Below are positions 48,140 through 58,744 of a DNA stretch of 64,000 nt, in pieces (within the stretch, counting starts at the first letter, position 1; each line of letters starts with the position of its first letter). The stretch comes from Metallyticus violacea. Taxonomy: Eukaryota > Arthropoda > Insecta > Mantodea > Metallyticidae. The DNA lies in NCBI GenBank assembly GCA_030762175.1, contig CM060833.1, positions 72,145,501 to 72,209,500 of the forward strand, given 5' to 3'. The notes beneath the pieces are model-generated. The model had not been told where the DNA came from and ran no database searches. It saw only the letters and a list, made by a program, of their open reading frames with translations. Both the position numbers and the translations under genes were made by a program.

Positions 48140-48320
48140 TCATTCTTTCTTTCTTTCTTTTTTGTGGGCACACAAAAAATCGTCATGTCCACAACTCCTT
48201 CAACAAAAAAGAGCTTGTGGCGCTATTATTGATATACGTTGGAAATATTTGAGAAATCCTCGAAGAAGTTTAAATACTATGCAGTCTATGTTGAGTGCTT
48301 CATAAAAAGATGAAAAGTGT
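47880..48320 (+). mobile_element. Mariner transposase relic split by a microsatellite
   Basis: One frame gives QQDGAPPHFAKRTRELLAPK, FRDKWIGRTRLVSLPRCSPE LHVWV (47947-48081). This is the catalytic 'QQDGAPPHf...vr..L...F...WIGR.GpvsWPpRSPdLtplDf' block with the catalytic Asp kept. A (TTTC)n tract of about 80 bp follows directly. After it LWAHKK and then, through frame shifts, TPSTKK, ELVALL and IIDIRWKYLRNPRRSLNTMQ SMLSA match the family sequence that normally follows 'DFFLWG' ('lKd.VY.tpptt.eeL..rI..ac..i..np..l.nvmqsm'). The transposase is therefore collinear on both sides of the tract. Confidence 0.83.
48080..48163. repeat. (TTTC)n microsatellite
   Basis: About 20 TTTC units with one CATTC interruption, situated exactly where the transposase would encode the Phe-Phe of its DFFLWG motif (codons of TTT/TTC type). 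Confidence 0.97.
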
Positions 48321-48329
48321 TAGCTTGGT

Positions 48330-49530
48330 TTAGTGTTATTTATCCATCAAGAATATTTTTAAAACACCGTATAATTCTTTTAGATTTTATTTTAAAATTA
48401 TATTTAAAAATTGTACCATGAAATTCCGAAACTACCCTCCCCCGTAGACCCAAGATAAGACCCGCTGAAGTGTTGCTGTTAAAACTATCATAACAGCTTT
48501 TTCCTCCAAAAATGTTAGAAAAAGTCAGCATTTAGTTTTACTGTTCCATTTAAAAGATATTATCTTGTAACACTTTATGTACCGCTCTGTATATTCATGT
48601 ATATATGTGTCCTACACGTAGCTTTTATCAACAACGGTTTCTCATTGGAAAAGGTTGTAAATCCGTTTTCTGGCTTTGATTGAGAACAGCACAAATAACG
48701 TGTGTAGGAGAAGAATGATAATAGAACGATCAATCGCGCTCTCTCTCTCTCTCTTTGTTATTTTTGAGGAAAAACTCGTGTCATCCATGTCCGTATAAAA
48801 GATCGTAATTCTAGCGGGGCGTAGGGGAATAATATACAACAAAGAAAATGGAAACTAATCAGTCTTCCTCAACAGAAAATATGTGCGAGCTGTAGGGCAA
48901 CTGTAAGTGGTAATGCAATAAGTGCAATATTTCAAGTGAAGGGTATAAAAACGGCACCGCAGCATGTGGGGCAATGCCCGTAGACATAAAAAGATCAAAG
49001 ATACGTATTGTTGAAATAAAAAGGACATCCACAGAGAAGAAGGTGGACATTTTAAAGATTACCTAACAATAGAACAAGAGAAACAAATGCAGTGTTAACG
49101 AGAGAATAATTGTGCAGTGTGCATTTTCATGAGTGCAAAAAAGTACTGAGCGATCCAGTCATCATCCCATCGGCAGGCAGTTCGGCTGCTCTGGAAAATC
49201 GCGCAAGCAGTTGCTGGCACTTTTATTTACGTTAAAAGAGGGTCATCCGAACTAAAAAATTTTGTTAAATATACAAAATACTTATACAAAGATTTGTGTG
49301 TTTACATATCAGATAGTACTGGTCTAAAGAAAAAATAAAGGTCCACTGAACATGCTTATATGCCCTAACAAATGCTTACATATATATAAGGCGTTTCCGA
49401 AATAAAGATATTTAGTGATGATGAGTTGGACCTAGGCAATAATTTTCTACCACACGTAATGGCTCTATGCATTGCTAAAGTTGACATTTGTGCCATTTTT
49501 CTTTTATATATACATTTTTATTCTTTCCTG
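48330..49530. other. No recognised gene
   Basis: AT-rich, with a short (CT)n at 48738-48754 and a G+C-richer 90-bp patch at 49150-49225 without an interpretable frame. Confidence 0.35.
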
Positions 49531-49533
49531 TAT

Positions 49534-49830
49534 TGTCGGTCCTGGTGATGTAGCGGTAATCATACTTCCGTTATACACGCAAGATCGCGGGCTCAACCCC
49601 GAGCACGGTCGATGGATTTTTAGGGCATAAAATTATTAAGTATAACTTCCTTCGGAAGGGAAGTAAAGCCGCCTTGGGTCCTTGTCGTACATATATGACA
49701 CGTGAAAGAACCGCAAGCTGAACGAAGAGGTTTCTGAGCAAAATTTATCGGCCGTTTCACGCCCTGAATTGAATGAGACACTGATGACCTGAGATGTTAA
49801 GAGCGTCCGTAAATAAACCAAATCAAAAAT
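49534..49830 (+). mobile_element. SINE-A copy 9
   Basis: The head GTCGGTCCTGGTGATGTAGC is present; the B-box has decayed to GCGGGCTCAACCCCGAGC. The body is complete, with the tail GTCCGTAAATAAACCAAATC. Flanks TTCTTTCCTGTA (left) and TTCCTTCCTTAT (right) are at best a worn TSD. Confidence 0.88.
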
Positions 49831-50310
49831 TCCTTCCTTATTAGATACTGATGTGATATCTCTTTATCATACATTAATTTATCTGCCTAGATTTGAGGTT
49901 GATTACAAAGTAGAACAAGAGATCGGAGGAAATAACATGCTTTGGTTGGGTGTTATCTGATATAAATCTAAAATATGAAACATGCAATACAGGGGACAGG
50001 ACCTTAAAAATATTATTAGTAACCGAGAAGAAATAAATCATGGGTGTAATTTTTAAAGATATTATATAAAATCAAACGTATGTCAAATGTTACCGTTACT
50101 GGTTTTTAAAGTCTTATATGCTCACAATTATTATTATTATTATTAAATGTAAATATTTAAACCCACAGTTAAAAATAATATCAATTCAAATCTCCCCATA
50201 AACATAAAACGCTAGTGTCCTTTTCCCATTTATAATCTCTAACAATAAATAAACGCGAAACCCCAATTCACAGTCTCCCATTGAGGGATAAGTTCTGACC
50301 AAATGCGTTC

Positions 50311-50574
50311 GACGGTCCAGGTGCTGCAGTGGTAATCTTACTTGCCTCCTAGACCCAAGATTGCGGGTCCAAACCCGATGGATTTTTGGGCGTAAAAACC
50401 CTAAGTATGGATTCCTTCGGAAGGGAAGTAAAGCCATGGGTCCCAGTTCATAGATTTGCGGCACGAAAAAGAACCTCAAGCCTGAAAGAAGAGGCCTCGG
50501 AGCAAAATCTGTTGGCCTGAGATTTTAAAGGCGTCCATAAATAAATCAAATCCAAAAAATTAAATGATAAAATC
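50311..50574 (+). mobile_element. SINE-A copy 10 with TSD
   Basis: The head CGACGGTCCAGGTGCTGCAG and anticodon-arm region ACTTGCCTCCTAGACCCAAG are clear; the T-arm is shortened (GGTCCAAACCCGATGG). A block of about 40 bp is missing before CTGAGATTTTAAAGGCGTCC. TSD AAATGCGTTC (50301-50310) and AAATGGCGTTC (50575-50585), differing by one inserted G. Confidence 0.9.
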
Positions 50575-50589
50575 AAATGGCGTTCTTAA

Positions 50590-51145
50590 TTTAATGCTGA
50601 AGCCATAAAAATAGCTCCAGCAGGCTAAGGAAAATAAGCGTGCCTGCCTTACTCGAAATCCAAATGTGTTTTAACTGCCCACAAGGAGACAGCTGACGGC
50701 TCTCCAGTTGGTCATGTGAGCGAAGGGAAATCCAATTGCAAGAGCCGGAACAGGCGTGCATTTGAATCATACAAGAGCGACACACTTCGCAATATTTGGA
50801 GGATATCCAGCCCGTAGATGCCATTAAGGGAATAAAGATGGAAAATAGACTTCCTAAGTAGACGAAAACCAAATAGTATGGCTGCAAAATCAGCTTTCGA
50901 TTTAATTTACATTTGAAAGAAGTTCATAAAAAGTTTAGATATGTCTATCAATGACTTGAGTATACAATTCAAATCGGTGGACCCTGAACCATGGATATTG
51001 AGAGTATTTCGTTTATTTAGTGTCGGATTTCGCCAGAAGTATCGGCAATTCGACAAAAGAGTCTACGTACACCAAGGTCTCACTTGATGAGCAAGCAGAC
51101 GATTAACAGATATCAGCAAAAGGTGTGAGACATTTCGCGCCAGCA
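50590..51145. other. Moderately G+C-rich interval, unassigned
   Basis: The minus frame 50887-50591 (98 codons) has hydrophobic stretches and six Cys residues but no family resemblance; it may be part of the weak transposon relic to its right. Confidence 0.25.
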
Positions 51146-51149
51146 TATC

Positions 51150-51560
51150 CTCCAGATTATGCGATGTCCACTTTAGCCGTAATTATGTGTCGGAGACCCC
51201 ATATTCCCTGCATTGAAGTATCATTTAGATCCAGTCTATCATTCCACAAGAAATGTGCACTTATTTCGGAAACCGATTGTATGTATGTAATAGTCTTCAT
51301 CGTTACTATAGATACTGGCTCTGTGTAGTTCTCATATATTGCCAAACATCCTTCAGCCCTACGTCTCAGAGAGTAATGCTGATACCCATTCCAATTGAAT
51401 TCGAGTTTCTGTGGTGTTTTACATGTGGTGTCGAATACACATTGCTCTTTAAACGTTCCCACTACCATACATTTAAGAAATTCAGCTCTGTACAGTCGGT
51501 AATGCATGGAAAATGAAGTGGGGCCCCATCGAACATGATCCACATTTGTTGCTTTTATTA
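51150..51560 (-). mobile_element. Probable mariner-type relic (weak)
   Basis: The minus strand at about 51551-51500 reads QMWIMFDGAPLHFPCI, resembling the 'mWFQhDGAPaHFs' catalytic block. The rest (frame 51543-51157) does not align well, apart from a C-terminal-like LRHIITAKVDIA. The single good motif makes this a tentative call. Confidence 0.4.
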
Positions 51561-51989
51561 AGGCATTTTGCCTTCAATGTGGCGGATTGTGACTGTTTTA
51601 ATTATAGTATCTTTAAAGTTATTTGCCAGTCATAGTTGTCTAGTGCTAATAATACTTTCCTTATTTGATCACGCGAAGATTTGAAGCCGTCATGTGTGAT
51701 AATAAATTTGAATCACATAGAATACCTCCTGTTCTTAAGATTATGATTTGCTCATTATTTAAGCATTTGATTATTTTAGCACCTACGTTAATTAGGAACT
51801 TTTTTATATTTCTATCTGCTGTGAAAACATGCTGTTATTTTATATCCCATACATTTTAAGATGCGTTGCCTACCTTAAATAAGTGCATGTTACAATTGTT
51901 GACCCTCTTTTTCCAAACAAAACATTTTATATATTTTCATCAAATTAATGATTTTTCTTTGCTATTCGTTTGTTGGGAAAGGTGTGCAC

Positions 51990-52510
51990 CGCAACTGATT
52001 CTCATTTTTCGCTACTCTAGTGTACAAGTTCTTCAAGCTGTCCTTTAAATTTCTCACAAATAGATTTATAAAGACTTTCATAAGAGAATTACTGCATTGT
52101 TACCAACAGCTTTCTTCTGAATCTATTTCCTTCTCACACTAAAGGTATGTCAAATGAGTGCTTCATAACTCTTTTCTTTAAAGAATATGGGTCAAAATTA
52201 TGCTCTCAATACCATTAGTATACAGTACATCAAAGGCATTATGGTCACCAAATGTTGTTTGTTTTGAACTGCAGTTTCGATTACTTTTCCTCCCGAAAAT
52301 GGAATAAAGCCTCGTCCATGAAAATAATGAAGATAAATGTTACTGCACATTACTCAGATCCTAGCCATAAAATATGCTTTTCTTTTAAAAGTCCTTAATC
52401 GCAGTTCATATGTCAAAATAAAGTTTCGTGGTTTAACTGAGCAATTTCTTATAAAGCACCGTCTGCTGTGAGAGAAGTTCAAAAGTTTTCAAGGTAATTT
52501 TTTTCACCTG
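51990..52510 (-). mobile_element. Probable mariner-type relic, first catalytic block (weak)
   Basis: The minus strand near 52325-52275 reads FMDEALFHF then NRNCSSKQTTFGDHNAF, comparable to 'FtDEa.Fhl.g..n.qN.RyWs.enPh'. Flanking frames are broken. Together with 51150-51560 it could be one disrupted element, but the order on the minus strand (this block upstream) is the only support. Confidence 0.4.
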
Positions 52511-52519
52511 AAAAGCAAT

Positions 52520-53004
52520 GTTGTCCAAGTCCCATTAGCGAGTTCTCTTTGCTTATTTTTATGTTTATCCTTTGCACTTTTTACTTCTATCTAACGAATT
52601 TGTGTACTTGGAATTCCAACATCCTAACAGCAATATTACTTCAGAACAAATGTTTTGTATACCAGAATTATAAACGGTCCTTATTGTTGGTCAAAGTTGT
52701 TAATAAAGTGCATCATTTTGACACTAGTAGCATAAATTATAACGAGAGAGTCTGCGATTACCAATAAATTCACGAATGTAGTGAGCTCAGACCTTCGAAT
52801 GACATTTATTAGGACTATTTCACGAATAAAATCAGAATTTAAATATTATTTCCCTAAACTTGACTTACAACATTGTAATAATTGTATATTTGTACTTAAC
52901 CTTTTCAAGCAATCTTTCGATAGAAGAATGCCGATTGTCGTAACGTCAATAGAGAAGAGCAAACTACAGGTTTAGACTATTTCTTGAATAGAATAAGAAT
53001 AAAA

Positions 53005-53044
<40 letters not shown>

Positions 53045-53600
53045 AATTTCTAGCACAGAATATTAACACTTGTACAAAATGTTATACTTACTTATATCTA
53101 TTCTATTCAGAAACCGTGAGACTGAAATAACAAAAGTCGACTATTTCAGTCGACAGATACCAACTGAGAAAAACAAAAACAAAAAGAATATTATACAGTG
53201 TCTCTATTTTTCTTTCTACTCTGTGATTTGGAATTCTTGATGATAAAATCAATTTGCACATTTGAAGCATCACCAAAACGCTTTGAATACCCCTTCATTT
53301 TACATTATGATTGTCCATTGTTCATGCTTTTGTTGCTATCAATAGCTCACCACCGCCTCTAGCAAAAGTGGTCAGTGATGCGTGTTCAGAAATTATATAG
53401 TGGAGGTATATAGCGCTACGCTGACCACAAGACCAATGCACGTTGCGTGATAAAACGGATTTGATCATTTTTTTCCGATAATTTCATTCCGTAATCCGGC
53501 TATGATTGATCAAAATTCAAAATTTTGTTTCGTTTTGTTGGTCCATTTTAAGATGACGTCACATGAGTGAAATAGTCACAGTAATAATTACGTTTTTCAT
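52520..53600. other. AT-rich with (TA)n tract
   Basis: A (TA)n microsatellite of about 33 bp lies at 53009-53041. Frames at 52549-52767 and 52781-52975 are unrecognised. Confidence 0.5.
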
Positions 53601-53608
53601 TGCTCTAA

Positions 53609-54265
53609 TGGTGTCACCAACTGTATATTGTGTTACGGTAGTAATAAGGAAACAATTTATGAGTTACTAAAACATAATTAATCATTCATCTTTGCAGAAT
53701 ACATAACTTATATAACTTATATAAAATCCTCATAGACCTATTTATAAATGTGAAAATAAGTAAACAAATAAGTTAATATTAGCTACCAAATAAATTTTTG
53801 GAATTTTATAATCCTAACCTGTTCAGAAATACGTGCTTACACTAAATTTTCTAAACTAATGTTTTTACTATTCATACAGTTAATGAATATATCGTATTCG
53901 TATTCGGCCTTAATGATATTTCAGTCCTTTCAGCTTGAGCCACAATTTCTTGCAGTAAATCAATCTTTGCTAACAATAATAAATATAGACAACGAACTGA
54001 AAATCTTCATTAGCCATAAGAATAACAAAATAAGACATTGGCTTCAGAATAGTCATTATAAAATCGACATTGATATTAATTTTATATTATCATTTTATAA
54101 TTCAGGTGTAAAAAATAGCGTACGAAATTCCTGTATAATGCTATATAATTATTATATTCGTAAAAATTTCGAAACTGGTTTCATTCGTTTCTTAAAATGC
54201 CTCATCCAATAAAGTACAACATTATAAACTGTTATCATAATGTACTACTGCACTTCACATGCTGA
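53609..54265 (+). repeat. Dispersed repeat E, copy 2
   Basis: Partner of 40576-41240, aligning end to end with many substitutions and small indels. It contains a plus frame 53859-54212 (117 codons) that is not open in the other copy, so I do not regard it as a gene. The local direct duplication CTTATATAA (53708-53723) is private to this copy. Confidence 0.78.
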
Positions 54266-54269
54266 TATC

Positions 54270-55055
54270 TTTCCGATACACAAATAAAACGTTAAAATAT
54301 TTGTGAGCTTCAGTCCTTGACTTCAGTATCTTGGTTTGTTCTGAGCACAGTAATGCACCAGGAAAACTTTAATAACCCGCTTTTTGAAACAGAATAGCCA
54401 GATTTTATAATGAATTTCCCGGAAATGTCGTATTTCAGAGCCAAAAGCGTCCGTTTTATGGACTATATATAATAAACGTTAAAAGAGTTTGTAATTTTTA
54501 AAAGATACCTACATCTTATATTGAAACTAATTTGTAGAAATGAAAGATGAGAGGAGGAGCTCTACTCGAGTAATATTTTAAGCTCCAGTGTTGCAAATTA
54601 TATATGTAATGTTGTAAGTGAAGTACGTTCATCAAAGGATTACACGCTCTTCTTTTTTTATTACTGTATTATTTGTTGTCGCTTTGACTGCATTGGTTTT
54701 GCAACCACATCTGTAGATTGTGAACGTAAATCTGTAGTCGGTAGGATTAAGTTAAATTAATTAAATGGCGCAAATGGGCTGAAAGTCTTTGACAACTTAA
54801 AATTATCTGACATTTACGTTTTCGGAGTAAGAAAAACTCCGAAGAAAGCCTTACCCAAACTGCTTGACTAAATCGAATTCAGAATCTCCAGACTAGTAGT
54901 AGCAAACGGTACCATGAAAACAGTATCTCCCTCTTATTATAGATTATATCGATTTCGGAAAGAAGTATTCTAGATTGTTTTATATAATGCCTAATTTTCA
55001 AGCAGTAAGAATTTGAAATCATGTTTGTTTTTTTTTTTTTTTCATATTATTACCA
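54270..55055. other. No recognised feature
   Basis: AT-rich; a poly-T run lies at 55027-55042. Confidence 0.45.
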
Positions 55056-55059
55056 TCAT

Positions 55060-55870
55060 TTTCATCATATTTCCATTTTACTTCCTACGGAGCAAGGGTA
55101 TCTCAGAATGGCTTTCATCTGTCTCCGTTCTTCACTGAAACCTACATCTTTCCAGTTTTGAAAGCTTCCGATAATATATTTTCAGGTTTTTCTCGGTCGA
55201 CCTCGTCTCGCCACCATGAGAATGTTGCGGCATCTTTCTGTGTTTGTAGAGTATTCCAATTCAACCCCAGTTTGTCTGTTTAATTTGAACGTCTATATAT
55301 AATTATACAAAGATCTTGAATCGATATATTTTCTGGATAGCTAATATCTAGAATTTGCAATCAACGGTAGACATATAATTGGAGCTAAATATTGGAATTC
55401 TTGACTTTGAATGTTACACGTGTATAACTTTTACACTAGCATTAAAAGTACATTTTTCTCTCCCTGGGATATTGCAATTTAAAGTTGCACTAAGGGCTAA
55501 TTCGCTTCCTTCATTCTGTTCTTGACATCCTTCTCAGCGTCTCCGTTTTTGATCACCACGCTCCCCAAATAAACAAACATTTTCTCCCACTCTAAGACCC
55601 TCCCTCTCTCAACTCCTTTGTCTTTTTGGTATTAACTTTTAATCCAACTTTGCATTCTCTTGCATAGATCGCCAGCTTCCCTTCTATGTCTCTAAAACAC
55701 TAGGCCAACATACAGGCATCTCAAAAATAAAGATATTCCAACCTATCTCTTAGCCCTCACTGTACTCCTCTCTTTGCATAGGGAAGGGTATACAGCCTGT
55801 CCTTCTTCTTGTGGAGTTAATTCCCTCATATAGAACCCAAATCCGTAATCATATGACATCTCAAAAGCCT
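55060..55870 (-). mobile_element. LINE reverse-transcriptase relic, 3' half of ORF2
   Basis: On the minus strand, in order: LRDRLEYLYF (about 55754-55725, just before the expected FADD catalytic block, which is damaged); CKVGLKVNTKKTKELR (about 55662-55615; family 'a..vGLkIn..KTk.m'); MFVYLGSVVIKNGDAEKDVK NRMKEAN (55580-55500; family 'FtYLGS.vs.dG....dI..Ri..a'); and ARRGRPRKT near 55212-55188 (family 'RGRPr.tW', the C-terminal end). This is an RTE/CR1-type non-LTR retrotransposon ORF2. Several stops show it is dead. The sequence is a good source for the clade's placement. Confidence 0.82.
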
Positions 55871-56051
55871 GTTCCAGAATGATTCATAAGATATACATAA
55901 TATCTACACAGTTAAGATCTAATATTATATGGATTAAAAGTTATTTCTTCAATACCCAGAATATTCCATGCAAATGCTTGTCATTTAGTTTAAATCTATC
56001 TTAAAATGTAACTTCTTGCATTTTAATTGTCTATTTTTCTCTGCAGTCCTC

Positions 56052-56311
56052 CCCAAGATCACGGGTTCGAACCCGGCCAGGACCGATGGATTTTTTCGGG
56101 CGTAAAAATCCTAAGTATGGCTTCCTTCGGAAGGGAAGTAGAGCTGTGGGTCCCGTGTCGTACATTTACGGCACGAAAAAGAACCTTAAGCCTGAAAGAG
56201 AGGCCTCTGAGCAAAATTTGTCGGTCGTTTCACGCCCTGAGTTGAATGGGACGCTGATGACCTGAGATGTTAAAGAGCGTCCATAAATAAATCAATAAAA
56301 AAAAAATCAAA
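56052..56311 (+). mobile_element. SINE-A copy 11, head-truncated with perfect 12-bp TSD
   Basis: Begins CCCAAGATCACGGGTTCGAA, so the first half of the tRNA-like head including the A-box is missing. The B-box and everything downstream are close to consensus. TSD TCTGCAGTCCTC at 56040-56051 and 56312-56323 is exact. The good preservation marks a recent insertion that could not itself be transcribed from an internal promoter. Confidence 0.94.
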
Positions 56312-56329
56312 TCTGCAGTCCTCTCCATT

Positions 56330-56740
56330 GAAGTCAGATATTGCTGAACCGTAATACATTTGAAGTACATGTTAATATGTCATTCCTTCAACTCTAGAAA
56401 TCACAATAGTTATATCTCTGTTGTCTTTCTTTTCTTGTTCTCTTGCACTAAAGAACAATTATTGAAGAACGGTTTGTATTGTAATAGTGCTATTTCTGTG
56501 AATAATTTAACTTCATTGTGACTACGTTGTATTGTTAAGCAATGTATTTCGGTGATTTGTTCTCTTATTTTGATGTTAGATCAGTCAATAATTATTGAGA
56601 AATTGGCAGTTTTTGAAAAAAAGGTAGGAAGAATTTTGTTACTGATGATTGTAGTAGTAGGGTAGTTGTTGTTTTGCGAAGATGCCAATAGATGCAAAGC
56701 AGCTCAGTTGTTTTAAGTAATGCTGAGTCACTTGTGGATG
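56330..56740. other. No recognised feature
   Basis: AT-rich, no repeat matched. Confidence 0.4.
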
Positions 56741-56744
56741 TTTA

Positions 56745-57000
56745 TTATGGACAACGTTAGACAACCCATGTGAGGAATATTTCCAGATATGGTCCCATCA
56801 AATGACGCTTTTCGAAAAAATTATGTGTTAAGAGGTCAAACATTTACTGATGCAGACGACCTTCAAATGATGTAACACTATACGAAAAGATTATTTCCAG
56901 AAAGCCATCATGAAGCTTCCACAACGACGGTGCTGATGCATAAAACTACTGGAAGGATGTATCTACATTTCCTAAAACTGCCACATTTCTGCTAGTCCGT
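56745..57000 (+). mobile_element. Possible mariner transposase C-terminal remnant (weak)
   Basis: VPSNDAFRKNYVLRGQTFTD ADDLQMM (about 56789-56870) resembles 'ps.ydlF..lK..LrGkrF.tddev...v' near the C-terminus of mariner transposases, but the downstream 'FY..GI..L..RW.kC' block is not recognisable. Tentative. Confidence 0.38.
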
Positions 57001-57009
57001 TAGGTTTTA

Positions 57010-57795
57010 ATCAGATTAGTACCATTTTGAATATCCTAATGTTTTATATTCTCTCTCTTTTTTTTTTTTTTTACACTGGGAAGAGCCTAACAGGCTCAAA
57101 ATATTACATTTTTTTCATGTGCCTTCCTGCACACGTCACTTAATTACATGAACGTCCAGCTTATAGCCTGCATATACCCAAAGGAGGTATGTTTTTAAAT
57201 TTTATTTTTATCGAGAAATCATCATATATTGTATTTGGTATTCAACTGTTGCTATTACCTAGTGTGAAAGAGAAGATCTCTTGAACTAAACTCTTACTAT
57301 GGTAAATAAATAAAATAGGAACTAAATAAAGACATTGCTTAATTGTATTTTCGATGTCTAAATATGGTTCAATGCATTATTTGAAAAGATTGCGGTTTAA
57401 AATGAATAACTTTGTTTGGATTAAAAATAAATTAAAATTCTAAATGATTAAAATGTGTGTTAAATTTAGTTTTAATTAACGATATTTATTCTGGTTATGT
57501 ATTTTTAAACACCATGTCTTTTGTTTACATAGCAGTTCAATATTATAATACTCGTGTCTTCCTTTACTGAGAGTTTTAAGATATAGAGATTTGTAATTTT
57601 TTCCAATTTTTAATTATATAATTGAAATTAATTTTTTATAACTTAATGTTTTTTCTTTCTGTTTTTTTAATTGTTGTGTTGTAAATGAGAGATTAACGTA
57701 CAACCTTTCTGCCCTTTGGATTACTGAAAAGTTATTCACCGAATGATTAAGTATGCCCAGTATATATATACATATATATATATATTGTTATTATA
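57010..57795. other. AT-rich, poly-T and TA tracts
   Basis: Poly-T at 57058-57072; ATATATATACATATATATAT-type tract at 57761-57786, immediately left of the element at 57798. Confidence 0.5.
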
Positions 57796-57797
57796 TG

Positions 57798-58454
57798 TAC
57801 AGTGAGGTTATTTGAGATTTGGGCCGGCAGAGCGCGTTTACGTACTAGTAGTAGTCAGCCGTAAATGCCGTAAATTCATGTGTAGGTAGCAGTTTGTTAG
57901 TTTGAATTTATTAGCAAGAAGTTGTGCTGCTATCATTGTGTATAAATTGTGGGCTAGTTGTCTTCTTTAGTTATACTATATATAGTATTTATGAATGAGT
58001 TTTTATGTACGAAAACGGATTCTTGCAGGGAAGTGGTAAGGTTATTCGAATGATAATGTTCTGGCAATCCTTTTCCACACTGAGAAACTGTTCACCAACT
58101 TATTAAAAAGTTAACGAGAAGCAGAATTTATCGTTGATAAGAATCGTGTTCTGAGCATGTGTGTTTTTACAGAAGAAAAGTTAAATGAAATACAGGAATC
58201 TCCTATACAGATATCGGTAATGTATTGCTGCCGATGGACATCGGTTTTAAATCTGTTATAACACGGATTAGTGCTTGTTATCATAAATTTTAAATGCAAT
58301 GTCGATCTGTGCTTTTAGCAAAAATGTAAATAGTAAAATAAAAAAGCTAACTTTATGCGCGGCGACTCTATCTCCCTTTTCCCGGATGTACGGCTGCACT
58401 TCCCCAGTAAGTAGCCGAGCTCATGCGGTCCGTGTATAAAATAATCTAACTGTC
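57798..58454 (+). mobile_element. Internally deleted mariner-like element, family M copy 2
   Basis: The 5' terminus TACAGTGAGGTTATTTGAG (57798-57816) is identical to the reversed 3' terminus of copy 1 (46740-46722). The 3' terminus here is worn (ATAATCTAACTGTC, ending 58454). Coding remains: YVRKRILAGKW near 58004-58036, then VDKNRVLS and FTEEKLNEIQESP (about 58132-58203), then a jump to the C-terminal GHR-like block and TAA at 58239-58260. Compared with copy 1 the same segments are retained and the junction falls at the same place (GGTAATGTATTGCTGCCGATGGACATCG here, CAACAATGTATTGTCGTTGAGGGGCATC there), so both descend from one deleted ancestor. Confidence 0.85.
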
Positions 58455-58462
58455 CAAAGCGT

Positions 58463-58740
58463 TTATTCAAGAGTTTCAATTACTTTGAATAATCTCGTTT
58501 CATCATAGTTTTGTAAAAACATGTTTTTGTTTATTCTATTGAATGCATTTTGAAAACCAGTGCAGCCATTATGATGACAATTATTTATATTTATTCTTCT
58601 GGAAGAAAAAAAAGTATTACTGCATCCTATCCAGAAATAAATTCGTTTATAATAAGGTACTTTAATCCTCCAGCATATCTTTTGTCCAGTTAACAATCTA
58701 ATTGAGTTTTTGTTTCTTTCATTATGATATATTTTTTCTC
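58463..58740 (-). mobile_element. LINE reverse-transcriptase fragment
   Basis: The minus frame 58696-58463 includes SRRININNCHHNGCTGFQNA FNRINKNMF, comparable to the RT palm block 'F.DfqKAFDrinr.kLf'. The catalytic Asp is replaced (TGFQNAF). It begins directly after the family M element on the left. Short, dead and of uncertain clade. Confidence 0.5.
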
Positions 58741-58744
58741 CTCC

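Noticed and set aside
47912..48305. Frames with repeated FFLSFFLS on the plus strand and KKERKKER on the minus strand
   Set aside because: They are produced by the (TTTC)n tract; the only real protein signal is the mariner relic on either side.
53859..54212. 117-codon frame as a possible gene
   Set aside because: It lies inside repeat E copy 2 and is not maintained in copy 1; the composition follows AT-rich DNA.
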